NCBI GenBank assembly: GCA_047518225.1
Contig: JAKZRK010000347.1
Coordinates: 1 to 30,255 of the forward strand
DNA: 30,255 nucleotides
Reading direction: 5' to 3'
DNA from: GCA-2731375 sp047518225
Lineage (GTDB): Bacteria > Pseudomonadota > Alphaproteobacteria > GCA-2731375
Position 1 is the stretch's first letter, and every line of letters starts with the position of its first letter. Of the stretch, positions 23,006-30,255 are shown one piece after another. Below the pieces are notes generated by a model, which worked only from the letters and a program-made list of their open reading frames with translations, did no database searches and was not told the DNA's origin. The translations under genes were made by a program, and so were the position numbers.

Positions 23006-23215
23006 CTGGTACAGGTCAGTGTTCGCGACAATAATGTCGATCAGGCGCTTCGCGCTCTGAAGAAGAAGTTGCAGCGTGAGGGCGTCTTCCGCGAAATGAA
23101 AATGCGGAAATATTTCGAAAAGCCGTCAGAGCGCCGGGCCCGTGAAAAGGCCGAGGCCGTGCGCCGCGCGCGCAAACTGGCCCGCAAACGGGCGCAAAAG
23201 GAAGGTTTGCTTTAA
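23006..23215 (+). CDS. rpsU: Ribosomal protein bS21 (apparent CTG start)
   Basis: The product is a 69-residue bS21 typical of alphaproteobacteria: (M)VQVSVRDNNVDQALRALKKK, then REGVFREMKMRKYFEKPSE and a strongly basic C-terminal helix. It binds the 30S subunit near the anti-Shine-Dalgarno and helps initiation. The conserved first residues V-Q-V follow a CTG codon at 23006-23008, seven bases after a strong AAGGAG. No ATG, GTG or TTG lies at the right place. Either CTG is the real start, or one extra C (23006) has split an original CCATGG into CCACTGG. The first in-frame ATG downstream lies at the MKMRKY region and would remove the conserved N-terminus. The gene is monocistronic with its own promoter. 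Confidence 0.9.
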   Translation: MVQVSVRDNNVDQALRALKKKLQREGVFREMKMRKYFEKPSERRAREKAEAVRRARKLARKRAQKEGLL

Positions 23216-23543
23216 CGCAACGCCTATCCGCGGGCTGGTCCGTCCAGGCGCGAATTTTGCTTCGATTTTTGCATAATACAGGGCGGCTAGCCGTATGGCG
23301 GGCGGGGCAGGTTTGCCTGCCTATGCGAACCCGCCCCGGCGGCGCCGAAACCATTTGCTTCTGGCGCCGATCCTTTTACCTTTGACAAGCGAATATATCT
23401 GGCGAAAATTCTGACGAATAGTTCTGGCGACGGTTCGGCACGGTGACAGCAACAAACAGCACGCTTTCACGCCTCGGCGCGCGGCGGGCCATGGCGGCTG
23501 CCTGGTCCCAAAGGCCCTATAGCGACGGTGTCATTGTCCCGTC
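23216..23543. other. Intergenic region with nested hairpin
   Basis: I see no gene in these 328 bases. At 23297-23335 GGCGGG/CCCGCC encloses a perfect GGCAGG-TTTG-CCTGCC hairpin. It may end the rpsU transcript, although there is no T-run. A TTGACA at 23382-23387 could be part of the MFS promoter, but no good -10 lies 16-18 bases further on. The region is otherwise featureless. Confidence 0.45.
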
Positions 23544-25055
23544 ATGACAATCGCCTTGCGGGATGTGGATACTGTGCCGGCCTTTCGCCGCTGGGCCATA
23601 TTATTCAGCGTCACCCTGGCGACGATGCAATATGCCATGGCAATTCTGGTGGTCTCCGTGCTGTTGCCGCAGATGCAGGGGTCGCTATCGGCAACCCAGG
23701 ACGAAATTGCCTGGGTGATGATTTTTAACATCCTGGCGACGGCGGTCATGACCCCCATGACCGGTTGGCTGGAGGCCCAATTCGGCCGGCGCCGGGTGAT
23801 GCTGGTCAGCATGGCGGGGTTCTCCGTGGCGACCGTGGCCTGTGGCCTGTCACCCAACCTGGCAACATTGGTACTATTTCGCATTGCCCAGGGGACCTTT
23901 GGCGCACCCTTGATTCCGCTGGGCCAGGCGATCATTTTGGATATCTTCCCCAAGCGTCAGCACGGCCTGGCGACGGGGGTGTTCGGCATGGCGGTGGTGG
24001 TGGGACCGGTGATCGGGCCCATGCTGGGCGGGATCCTGGCCGAGTCTTATGGTTGGCCGGCCGCCTTCTATATGTTTATTCCGTTCGGCATTATCGCCTT
24101 TATCGGGATGTTCCTGTTGCTCACCGATAAAGGCGGGCGGCAGCGGTCCAATCTGGACTGGACCGGCTTCCTGACCCTGTCGGCGGCGGTCATCGGGCTG
24201 CAATTATTGCTGTCACGGGGGCAACGGCATGATTGGTTCGAAAGCCCGGAAATCATTATCGAGGCGGCACTGGCACTGATCGCCCTGCACCTATTCGTGG
24301 TGCACACCCTGACGGCGGAACGGCCTTTTCTGAACCCGCGGCTTTTTTTGGACCGCAATTTTGTCTTGGGCCTGGTGATCGTCGGGATTTATGGCATGCT
24401 GAATTTTACGCCCATGGTGTTGTTGCCGCCGATGTTGCAGGGCCTGCTTGGCTTTCCCGATTCTATCATCGGCGTGCTGCTGGGCTTGCGCGGGGCCGGC
24501 GCCATCGCCGGTTTTTTCATGGCCATTTTCATTTCTCGCATGGATCCCAGGATCGGAATGGCATTCGGGTTTCTGATCCAGGCGGTCTCGGGTCTGTATA
24601 TGGCCGGCTTCGACGTCAACGTGACCATATTCGATGTGGGCATCAACAGCATATTGCAGGGTATGGCGGTGGGGATTATCTGGGTGCCGCTGACCATGGT
24701 CACTTTCGCCACCCTGGAATCCCGTTATCTGGCCGAGGGCTCGGCGGTTTATCATCTGCTGCGCAATTTGGGCAGTTCCATCTTCATCTCTCTATCGGTG
24801 ACCCTGGTGATCGTTTCCACCGCGACCAATTACGCCGGCATGACCGAACTGATCTCGGACTACAACAAGGCTCTGACGTTACCGTGGTTGCTGGGAGCGT
24901 GGAATGCCGACACTACCGGGGGACTGGCTGCCTTGAGCGGCGAAATCGGCCGTCAGGCCGCCATGATCGGTTATATCAACGCCTTTAAAGCCTATGCCGT
25001 GGCCTCCGCCGCGGTTTTGCCCTTGATATTCCTGGTCCGGGTGCCTAAGAGGTAG
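23544..25055 (+). CDS. MFS transporter, DHA2 drug:H+ antiporter family (EmrB/QacA-like)
   Basis: This 503-residue inner-membrane protein has about 14 hydrophobic helices. The first starts near residue 15 and the last near 480. GWLEAQFGRRRVML is the motif-A loop between helices 2 and 3. GPVIGPMLGGIL is the antiporter motif C in helix 5. A polar loop (DKGGRQRSNLDWTG) marks the central linker before a pair of extra helices. This matches the 14-helix DHA2 group that exports drugs or metabolites. No membrane-fusion EmrA partner or TetR/MarR regulator is adjacent. No Shine-Dalgarno is clear before the ATG at 23544, so the exact start is less certain. Confidence 0.9.
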   Translation: MTIALRDVDTVPAFRRWAILFSVTLATMQYAMAILVVSVLLPQMQGSLSATQDEIAWVMIFNILATAVMTPMTGWLEAQFGRRRVMLVSMAGFSVATVACGLSPNLATLVLFRIAQGTFGAPLIPLGQAIILDIFPKRQHGLATGVFGMAVVVGPVIGPMLGGILAESYGWPAAFYMFIPFGIIAFIGMFLLLTDKGGRQRSNLDWTGFLTLSAAVIGLQLLLSRGQRHDWFESPEIIIEAALALIALHLFVVHTLTAERPFLNPRLFLDRNFVLGLVIVGIYGMLNFTPMVLLPPMLQGLLGFPDSIIGVLLGLRGAGAIAGFFMAIFISRMDPRIGMAFGFLIQAVSGLYMAGFDVNVTIFDVGINSILQGMAVGIIWVPLTMVTFATLESRYLAEGSAVYHLLRNLGSSIFISLSVTLVIVSTATNYAGMTELISDYNKALTLPWLLGAWNADTTGGLAALSGEIGRQAAMIGYINAFKAYAVASAAVLPLIFLVRVPKR

Positions 25056-25440
25056 GGAATAGTCCGAATGTGCTCTAAGTCACTGGGACTTATAGCTATA
25101 TGAAGCCAGCACAATTAATGCTAATATTCCCTGGCAGGATGACCTGTAGTACCTCTGAGCCAGATAAGTGGAATATAATATGTCCGTCGAAAGAGCCGCG
25201 CCGCGGCGTCAATCCGAGCGCCGCCGGGAAGACCGGGGGCAACGCGATGATGGCGCGCCGGGCGGTATAGATCGGCGGGAACGTGCCCGCCGCGTCGGCA
25301 GCCGCCGCGCGGACGCCGACCGGCGCGGGCAATAAACGCGGGCCGGATTTGTTTCAGCGAAAGTTGAAATCGCTCTGGTCAAAGGCATTGACGGGACGCC
25401 CGGGTAGCTTGGCCGGTATCAGGCGCCCCGCCGGATTTAT
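25056..25440. other. Intergenic region around the small ORF
   Basis: Apart from the 51-codon frame at 25180-25335, this stretch has a 6-bp hairpin TAAGTC/GACTTA (25076-25092) just after the MFS stop. It also has a partial repeat TCCGAATGTGCTCTAAG (from 25063) resembling the AGAGCG..TTCCGG family. The part after 25336 shows nothing definite. Confidence 0.4.
25180..25335 (+). CDS. Small Arg-rich hypothetical protein (51 aa)
   Basis: ATG at 25180 to TAA at 25333-25335 encodes a 51-residue protein rich in Arg, Asp and Glu, with repeated R-R-x-x-E-R-R and D-R-R-type clusters (SERRREDRG, DRRERARR, DADRRG). No fold or family is recognised; the composition suggests a disordered nucleic-acid-binding or linker peptide. 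The upstream 30 bases are AT-rich (GAATATAATATG) and the ribosome site is weak. It stands alone between the MFS gene and the convergent thiolase gene. It may be real or a chance frame in GC-rich DNA; the charged, non-random composition is the main support. Confidence 0.35.
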   Translation: MSVERAAPRRQSERRREDRGQRDDGAPGGIDRRERARRVGSRRADADRRGQ

Positions 25441-26616
25441 TTAAGCGACTTCGAACAGGCCCGCGGCGCCCATGCCGCCACCGATGCACATGGTGCAGAC
25501 GACGAATTTGGCGCCTCGGCGCTTGCCCTCGATCAAGGCATGGCCAACCATGCGGGCGCCGCTCATGCCATAGGGATGGCCGATGGAGACCGCGCCGCCG
25601 TTAACATTCAGAATTTCGTCCGGAATGCCAAGGCGGTCCCGGCAATACAGCACCTGAACGGCAAAGGCTTCGTTCAATTCCCACAGACCGATGTCGTCCA
25701 CGGTCAAGCCGTTGCGTTCCAGCAGTTTCGGCACCGCGAATACCGGGCCGATGCCCATTTCATCAGGCTCGCAACCGGCCACGGCCAGACCGCGGTATAT
25801 GCCCAGGGGTTGAATGTTGCGTTGTTCGGCCAGCTTGGCGTCCATCACCACGGCGGCCGAGGCCCCGTCGGATAGTTGCGAGGCGTTGCCGGCGGTGATT
25901 GTGCCGCCGTCAATCACCGCCTTCAGGCCGGCCAGCCCTTCCAGATTGGTGGAGGGGCGGTTGCCTTCGTCCCGCTCCAACGTCACCTCCTCCTCCGTGA
26001 CCTCGCCACTTTCCTTGTTGGCGACCTTTTTAATAGACGTCATGGCCACGATTTCATCATCGAATTTACCGGCCTGCTGCGCCGCCGCCGTGCGCATCTG
26101 GCTTTGCAGGCCATATGCGTCCATATCATCGCGGCTAACGGAATAGCGCTCCGCCACCACTTCCGCCGTGTTCAACATGGCGATGTAAATATCCTTGGCC
26201 TGGCTGGTAGCGGATTTATTGGCATAGACGTTCATCTTGTCGTTTTGCACCAACGAGATGGACTCGACGCCGCCGCCGATGCAAATCGGCATGCCATCAT
26301 CGATCACCTGCTTGGCGGCGGTGGCGATCGCCATCATGCCGGACGAGCATTGCCGGTCCAGGGTCATGCCGGAAACGCCGACAGGCAAGCCTGCCGCCAG
26401 CAGGCTCTGCCGCGCGGTGTTGTTGCCCGTGGTGCCCTGCTGCATGGCGCAGCCCAGGATAACGTCATCCACTTCCGCCGGATCGATGCCGGCGCGGGAA
26501 ACCGCATGTTTAATGGCGTGCCCGGCCAGCGCCGGGCCTTCGGTGTTGTTGAACGCGCCGCGATATGCCCTTCCAATAGGCGTGCGGGCGGTGGAAACAA
26601 TGACTGCTTCTTTCAT
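25441..26616 (-). CDS. Acetyl-CoA acetyltransferase (thiolase II family)
   Basis: This 391-residue thiolase has the acyl-accepting C90 (LDRQCSSGM), the NEAF box (LWELNEAFAVQV), H347 in IGHPYGMSGAR and the proton-shuttling C377 in CTMCIGGGMGAAG. It condenses two acetyl-CoA, or cleaves a 3-ketoacyl-CoA, in polyhydroxybutyrate, fatty-acid or amino-acid metabolism. Length and motifs are complete. The ATG at 26616 has AGGAG eight bases upstream. No partner gene (hadh, phaB, fadB) lies next to it, so biosynthetic or degradative direction cannot be decided. It is divergent from the DpaL-like gene, with 242 bases between them in which I see no strong promoter. Confidence 0.93.
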   Translation of the reverse strand: MKEAVIVSTARTPIGRAYRGAFNNTEGPALAGHAIKHAVSRAGIDPAEVDDVILGCAMQQGTTGNNTARQSLLAAGLPVGVSGMTLDRQCSSGMMAIATAAKQVIDDGMPICIGGGVESISLVQNDKMNVYANKSATSQAKDIYIAMLNTAEVVAERYSVSRDDMDAYGLQSQMRTAAAQQAGKFDDEIVAMTSIKKVANKESGEVTEEEVTLERDEGNRPSTNLEGLAGLKAVIDGGTITAGNASQLSDGASAAVVMDAKLAEQRNIQPLGIYRGLAVAGCEPDEMGIGPVFAVPKLLERNGLTVDDIGLWELNEAFAVQVLYCRDRLGIPDEILNVNGGAVSIGHPYGMSGARMVGHALIEGKRRGAKFVVCTMCIGGGMGAAGLFEVA

Positions 26617-26858
26617 CGGGAGATCTCCTGGCTTTCCGAAATTTCTCGGCCTTGGTCGTTAAGGCAATATAGCCGCGCCACCCGGCCGGCGCCAGCCACC
26701 AAAAACCGCTTCGCCGTCTCGGGCGAAATCCTACCCGCCTCACCCTGCGGCGGCGGCTCGAATTATCGTCACGGCTTGCCTTTCAGAGTTACGCGCGTTC
26801 TTTATAAGCCAATATGGCGCGCGGGGGATCATCCAAAGCCTGTACCGGAAATTTTCGT

Positions 26859-27953
26859 ATGAAGACAAGCGCACGTTTGATTTTGAACCCGTTGAGGGGA
26901 AAGGGCCTTGATCCGGCTTTAAAGCTGGCGGGCGGCGGCATATGCCTCAATCCGAGCGCCGCGCGTGAACTTTTCAAGCTTTGCCCGGCAGCCCATGAAA
27001 CGCCAATGCTGCAAATACCGGCGCTGGCGGCACAACTAGGCGTGCGAAATATCTATCTGAAGGATGAACGGGGACGCTTGGGCCTCGGCAGCTTCAAGGC
27101 CCTTGGCGCGGCATATGCCATAGCCAAAGTGGCCTCGCAAAAAGTCGCGGATGGACTTGTGCCGCGTTATGACAAGGCTCTCGCCGGGCATACCTATGTC
27201 TGCGCCAGCGCGGGAAATCACGGACTTTCCATGGCCGCCGGCGCGCGTCTGTTTGGTGCCCGCGCCGTCGTTTTTCTGTCGCGGGCCGTTTCGGACGGTT
27301 TCGCCCAACGGCTGCGCGAAAAAGGCGCCGAAGTCATACGGCGCGGCCGGCATTATGAAGCGAGCATGGAAGCCGCCGTCCAGGCCGCGGAACGGGAGGG
27401 CTGGCAGCTTCTTTCCGATAGTTCCTGGATTGGCTACACTGAACCGGCACGTGACGTGATGGAGGGTTATCTCATTATGGGCGCCGAAGCGGCGGATCAA
27501 ATTGTTCAACCTCCCAGCCATATCTTTCTCCAGGCCGGGGTCGGCGGATTGGCGGCGGCCTGCACGGCGGCGGCCCGTACTTATTGGGGTAAATCCCCCA
27601 AAATTTGTGTAGTTGAACCTGAATATGCCCCGGCCTTAATGGACAGTATCCTGGCGGAAAAGGCCGTGGTTTCCAAAGGCCCGATTTCAAACATGGGGCG
27701 TTTGGATTGCAAGGAGCCTTCACACCTTGCCTTGAAATTTCTCGCGGCCGAGGCTGATGCCTTCGTGACGGTCAGCGATGGCGAAGCGACGGATGCCGTC
27801 GAAATCCTGGCGCGGCATGGTGTCGCCACGTCGCCGTCGGGCGCCGCCGGTTTGGCCGGCCTCGTGCGCGCGACGGGCGCGGCGGCCGGCCTTGGTATTG
27901 ATGCCCGTGCGCGCGTGCTGGTCTATATATCGGAGGGTCCGGAGAATGTTTGA
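26859..27953 (+). CDS. Diaminopropionate ammonia-lyase-like PLP enzyme (fold type II)
   Basis: This 364-residue PALP-family lyase has the Schiff-base lysine K80 in GLGSFKALGAAYAIAK, ASAGNHG for substrate carboxylate binding, and the glycine-rich phosphate loop QAGVGGLAAA. The ETPM..LKDERGRLGLG approach to the lysine is typical of the DpaL/YgeX group (2,3-diaminopropionate to pyruvate and ammonia). The N-terminus is normal, but the C-terminus (YISEGPENV) is short. EutB-type dehydratases of ectoine clusters belong to the same superfamily and are the main alternative. The start chosen is the ATG at 26859 (MKTSARL); a GTG/ATG-like extension to 26814 adds unconserved sequence. The last eight bases overlap the M24 gene. 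Confidence 0.82.
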   Translation: MKTSARLILNPLRGKGLDPALKLAGGGICLNPSAARELFKLCPAAHETPMLQIPALAAQLGVRNIYLKDERGRLGLGSFKALGAAYAIAKVASQKVADGLVPRYDKALAGHTYVCASAGNHGLSMAAGARLFGARAVVFLSRAVSDGFAQRLREKGAEVIRRGRHYEASMEAAVQAAEREGWQLLSDSSWIGYTEPARDVMEGYLIMGAEAADQIVQPPSHIFLQAGVGGLAAACTAAARTYWGKSPKICVVEPEYAPALMDSILAEKAVVSKGPISNMGRLDCKEPSHLALKFLAAEADAFVTVSDGEATDAVEILARHGVATSPSGAAGLAGLVRATGAAAGLGIDARARVLVYISEGPENV

Positions 27954-29082
27954 GCCGGACTTTCCCGTGGCCGAGTACGAGGCGCGGCTGACGCGGGTCC
28001 AGGCGGCAATGGGGGCCGATCGCCTGGAAGCGCTGTTGTTCACGAGCGAAGCAGAGATGCGTTACTTTACGGGCTTTCGAACGCTTTTTTGGCAAAGCCC
28101 AACCCGACCATGGTTTCTGGTCATTCCCCGAAGGGGCAAGCCGATCGCCATCATCCCGGAAATCGGCGCCGAATTAATGCGCGCTACCTGGCTCGACGAC
28201 ATTCGCACCTGGCGTTCGCCACACGCAACGGATGATGGCGTTTCGCTCCTGATCGCGGCCCTTCAGGGTGCCGGCAGAATTGGCATTACCATGGGGCGCG
28301 AAAGCAGTTTGCGGATGCCGCTCGTGGACTACGAGCGGATGCGCGAGGGTTTGCGCGCCGCGGTGTTGGTCGATGCAAGCCCGCTTATGCGATCACTGCG
28401 GATGGTCAAATCGCCGGCTGAAATTCAAAAAATCGCGGCAATTTGCGACATCGCGGCTTCGAGCTTCGCGCATGCCGCCGATTTGTTTTACCAAGGCCAG
28501 CCTTTGAACGAGGCGTTTCGATCCTTCAAGATCGATCTTCTTAAACGGGGGGCCGAGGATGTGCCCTATCTGGTCGGCGGCGCGGGCCAAAGCGGATATG
28601 GCGACGTGATTTCGCCCCCCAGCAGTGAACCATTGCAAGCAGGCGATGTCTTCATGCTGGACACTGGGGCAACGCTGGCGGGTTATTTTTGCGACTTTGA
28701 CCGGAATTTCGCGTTTGGCCATGCCAGCGACCAGGCCAAATCTGCATACGGCACGTTGTATCGCGCGACCGAGGCGGCCTTACAGGCGGCGCGCCCTGGT
28801 ATCCTCTGCCGCGATCTCTATGCCGCGATGCTCGAGGTGATTGACCAGGACGGCGGCGACGTTGGACGGTTTGGACACGGCCTCGGCCTGCAGTTGACCG
28901 AACCACCCTCTCTCATATCATTCGATGATACGGTTTTGCAGACCGGGATGGTGATCACATTGGAACCGAGCATGGTGGTGTGCGATGGGAAAATCATGGT
29001 CCATGAAGAAAATATCGTGATCCGCAACGGGCCGCCCGAACTGCTCACCCGCCGCGCCGCGCCGGAATTGCCAATTCTCTAG
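27946..29082 (+). CDS. M24-family metallohydrolase (creatinase/prolidase/ectoine-hydrolase type)
   Basis: This 378-residue protein has a creatinase_N-like domain (about 1-140) and the pita-bread catalytic domain. The complete two-metal ligand set is D239 (LDTGA), D250 (FCDFD), H311 (FGHGLGL), E340 (TLEPS) and E355 (HEENIVI). Members cleave X-Pro peptides, creatine or, as DoeA/EutD, open the ectoine ring. Its place between a DpaL/EutB-like lyase and a EutA-like protein favours hydrolysis of a cyclic or N-substituted diamino acid rather than peptide turnover (inference). The ATG at 27946 follows GGAGGG at good distance and overlaps the upstream stop. Confidence 0.87.
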   Translation: MFEPDFPVAEYEARLTRVQAAMGADRLEALLFTSEAEMRYFTGFRTLFWQSPTRPWFLVIPRRGKPIAIIPEIGAELMRATWLDDIRTWRSPHATDDGVSLLIAALQGAGRIGITMGRESSLRMPLVDYERMREGLRAAVLVDASPLMRSLRMVKSPAEIQKIAAICDIAASSFAHAADLFYQGQPLNEAFRSFKIDLLKRGAEDVPYLVGGAGQSGYGDVISPPSSEPLQAGDVFMLDTGATLAGYFCDFDRNFAFGHASDQAKSAYGTLYRATEAALQAARPGILCRDLYAAMLEVIDQDGGDVGRFGHGLGLQLTEPPSLISFDDTVLQTGMVITLEPSMVVCDGKIMVHEENIVIRNGPPELLTRRAAPELPIL

Positions 29083-29092
29083 GACAACTAAT

Positions 29093-29836
29093 TTGAAACT
29101 TCCATTTACACTGGACAAAGGTATCGCGGCCGAAGCCGCCTTCGGCGTGATTGTTCTGCAAAGCGACGAAACCCTGGAAGCTGAATTTCGCAACCTGTTC
29201 AATCGTCCCGGATTGGCTCTTTACCATGCGCGTATTCCCAGCGCGGCGGCGGTGACACCAGGCACTTTGAAGCAGATGGAAAAAGAGCTACCCCGCGCGG
29301 CGTCGCTTTTGCCGGCCGCGGGCCCGTTGGACGTCGTTGCATACGCCTGCACCTCGGGCGCGACCATTATCGGAACCGCCAAAGTTTCCGCCGCCGTTCG
29401 AACGCAGCATCCCGACGCCGCGATAACCGACCCCGTAACCGCCGTGATGGCCGCCTGCACCCTTTTAGGCGTTAAGAATATCGGTTTCGTGACGCCCTAT
29501 GTCGCGGAAGTCTCGAAAGCCATGCGTGAGCTGCTGGAACAAAACGCTCTCGCCATATGCGAATTCGGTTCGTTCGAACATAGCGAGGAAGCGGTCGTTG
29601 CCCGTATTTCATCCCAGTCCGTCTGTGATGCGATCTGCGCCGTTGGCCGTGCCGACGGGGTCGACGCCGTTTTCGCATCCTGTACGAATTTAAGAACTTT
29701 CGACATCATCGACAAAGCCGAGGCCCTGATCGGAAAGCCTGTCATTTCCAGCAATCAAGCGCTTGCGTGGCATATGTTCAAGCTTGCCGGACTTCCAAAA
29801 TTGCCAGACGGGCCAGGCAGATTGTTTCGCTCGTAA
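29093..29836 (+). CDS. Asp/Glu racemase-superfamily protein (EutA / maleate isomerase / arylmalonate decarboxylase-like)
   Basis: This 247-residue protein has two catalytic-type cysteines at the family positions: C86 in VAYACTSGATIIG and C197 in VFASCTNLRTF. TDPVTAVMAA and a late SSNQALAWHM are also present. This is the maleate isomerase/EutA/AMDase branch, in which both cysteines act in isomerisation or racemisation. EutA proteins are regular members of ectoine-degradation clusters. The start is TTG at 29093, with AGGA about nine bases before it; no ATG precedes the conserved sequence. It lies 10 bases after the M24 gene and closes the operon. Confidence 0.85.
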   Translation: MKLPFTLDKGIAAEAAFGVIVLQSDETLEAEFRNLFNRPGLALYHARIPSAAAVTPGTLKQMEKELPRAASLLPAAGPLDVVAYACTSGATIIGTAKVSAAVRTQHPDAAITDPVTAVMAACTLLGVKNIGFVTPYVAEVSKAMRELLEQNALAICEFGSFEHSEEAVVARISSQSVCDAICAVGRADGVDAVFASCTNLRTFDIIDKAEALIGKPVISSNQALAWHMFKLAGLPKLPDGPGRLFRS

Positions 29837-29883
29837 TATACTCCGCGGCACGAACCATGGGCCACGTCGGTTGATGATCGCTA

Positions 29884-30255
29884 TCAGCGCGGCTTGCCGT
29901 GACGCAATGCCGCGATAACCTCGGCACTGCTTTGGACCCAGCCGAATTTCATGGCGAAATTACGCAAGGTGGCCGCGTGCAGCTCCGGATCGAAGGAAGA
30001 GACGGCGTCCGCCACGACGGTGGTGGGAAAGCGGTGGTGAAATGCCTGACGCGCGGTTTCCTCGACGCATATCTGCGTAACCGTGCCGGTAACCACCAGG
30101 GAACCGACCCCCATGCCGCGCAGGGAGTCATTCAGAATGGTGCCGTGAAAGGCGCCATAGCCGTATTTCTCGATACTTAGAGCGCTTCCGGGCTATTCTG
30201 AACCATTTGACCGCTCACCAAGGCCCCGTGGGTAGGCGCGGTTCGCAGGTCGATG
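29884..30255 (-). pseudogene. Isochorismatase-family cysteine hydrolase, frame-disrupted (5' end outside window)
   Basis: The downstream frame (30192 to 29884) encodes KYGYGAFHGTIL, then SLVVTGTVTQICVEETARQA and VVADAVSSFDPELHAATL. This includes the catalytic-type Cys and cis-peptide VTGTV of the family. It has no usable start before that conserved sequence: the ATG at 30114 would drop KYGYGAFHGT, and the frame is closed by TAG at 30195-30193. A second frame, open from the window edge (DLRTAPTHGALVSG), stops at TAA 30179-30177. The switch occurs where a 37-bp palindromic repeat lies (30180-30216). The gene is thus probably broken, or a base error is present. Family members hydrolyse ureido, amide or isochorismate bonds. 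Confidence 0.65.
30180..30216. repeat. 37-bp palindromic repeat inside the isochorismatase gene
   Basis: The ends GAGCG (30180-30184) and CGCTC (30212-30216) are inverted copies, with TTCCGG near one side and ATTTGACC near the other. The sequence resembles the repeat at 19124-19148 (ATTTGACCGGAAACGCTCTAG). Its 37-bp length is not a multiple of three and it sits at the frame switch. Confidence 0.5.

Noticed and set aside
25876..26862. 328-codon plus-strand frame opposite the thiolase
   Set aside because: It lies antisense to a complete thiolase with all catalytic residues and carries no domain of its own.

Overview
The window looks like chromosomal DNA of a GC-rich alphaproteobacterium, probably Rhodospirillales-like. 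The bS21 sequence, the PA4872-type oxaloacetate decarboxylase, the short palindromic repeats with an AGAGCG..TTCCGG core and the dense metabolic operons all fit. By eye, the left half (to about 14.45 kb) is more GC-rich than the right half.

Layout: (a) 1-950 is the end of a toxin-antitoxin pair (HTH antitoxin, PIN toxin). (b) 950-2599 is a decayed coding remnant cut by a 1231-bp IS3-family insertion sequence with an A7 frameshift site. It has good inverted repeats but no visible target duplication. (c) 2617-9164 is a tightly overlapping operon: hyuA, hyuB, a [2Fe-2S] subunit, an FAD/BFD oxidoreductase and a crotonase-fold protein. The IS ends 17 bp before its first ATG. (d) 9215-11187 (minus) is a class III aminotransferase translationally coupled to a DUF1989 protein. 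(e) 11188-11406 is a divergent control region with two 24-bp tandem repeats lying over a minus-strand promoter. (f) 11407-14448 is a second operon: a HisC-like aminotransferase and LeuD-like and LeuC-like subunits. Sections c-f look like one catabolic or special-metabolite locus for a nitrogenous compound. The substrate cannot be read from sequence.

(g) 14479-14653 is a MITE-like element with TA at both ends. It abuts the stop codon of an operon on the minus strand (h, 18781 to 14653): DEAD-box helicase, stand-alone Lrp/AsnC ligand-binding domain, class III aminotransferase, HSL-type esterase. (i) 22704-19242 (minus) holds a ThDP enzyme, an oxaloacetate-decarboxylase-type lyase and an SDR. 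(j) rpsU (bS21) follows, with a clear promoter, a leader hairpin and an apparent CTG start. (k) Next come a DHA2-type MFS transporter, a tiny Arg-rich ORF and an acetyl-CoA acetyltransferase (minus). (l) 26859-29836 is a three-gene operon: a DpaL-like PLP lyase, an M24 hydrolase and a EutA-like isomerase. It recalls part of ectoine catabolism. (m) The right edge has an isochorismatase-family gene that changes frame at a 37-bp palindromic repeat.

No tRNA, rRNA, CRISPR array, phage structural gene or replication origin was seen. The best candidates for something undescribed are the hyuAB/ferredoxin/crotonase + DUF1989/aminotransferase + HisC/LeuDC locus and its repeat-bearing divergent promoter.
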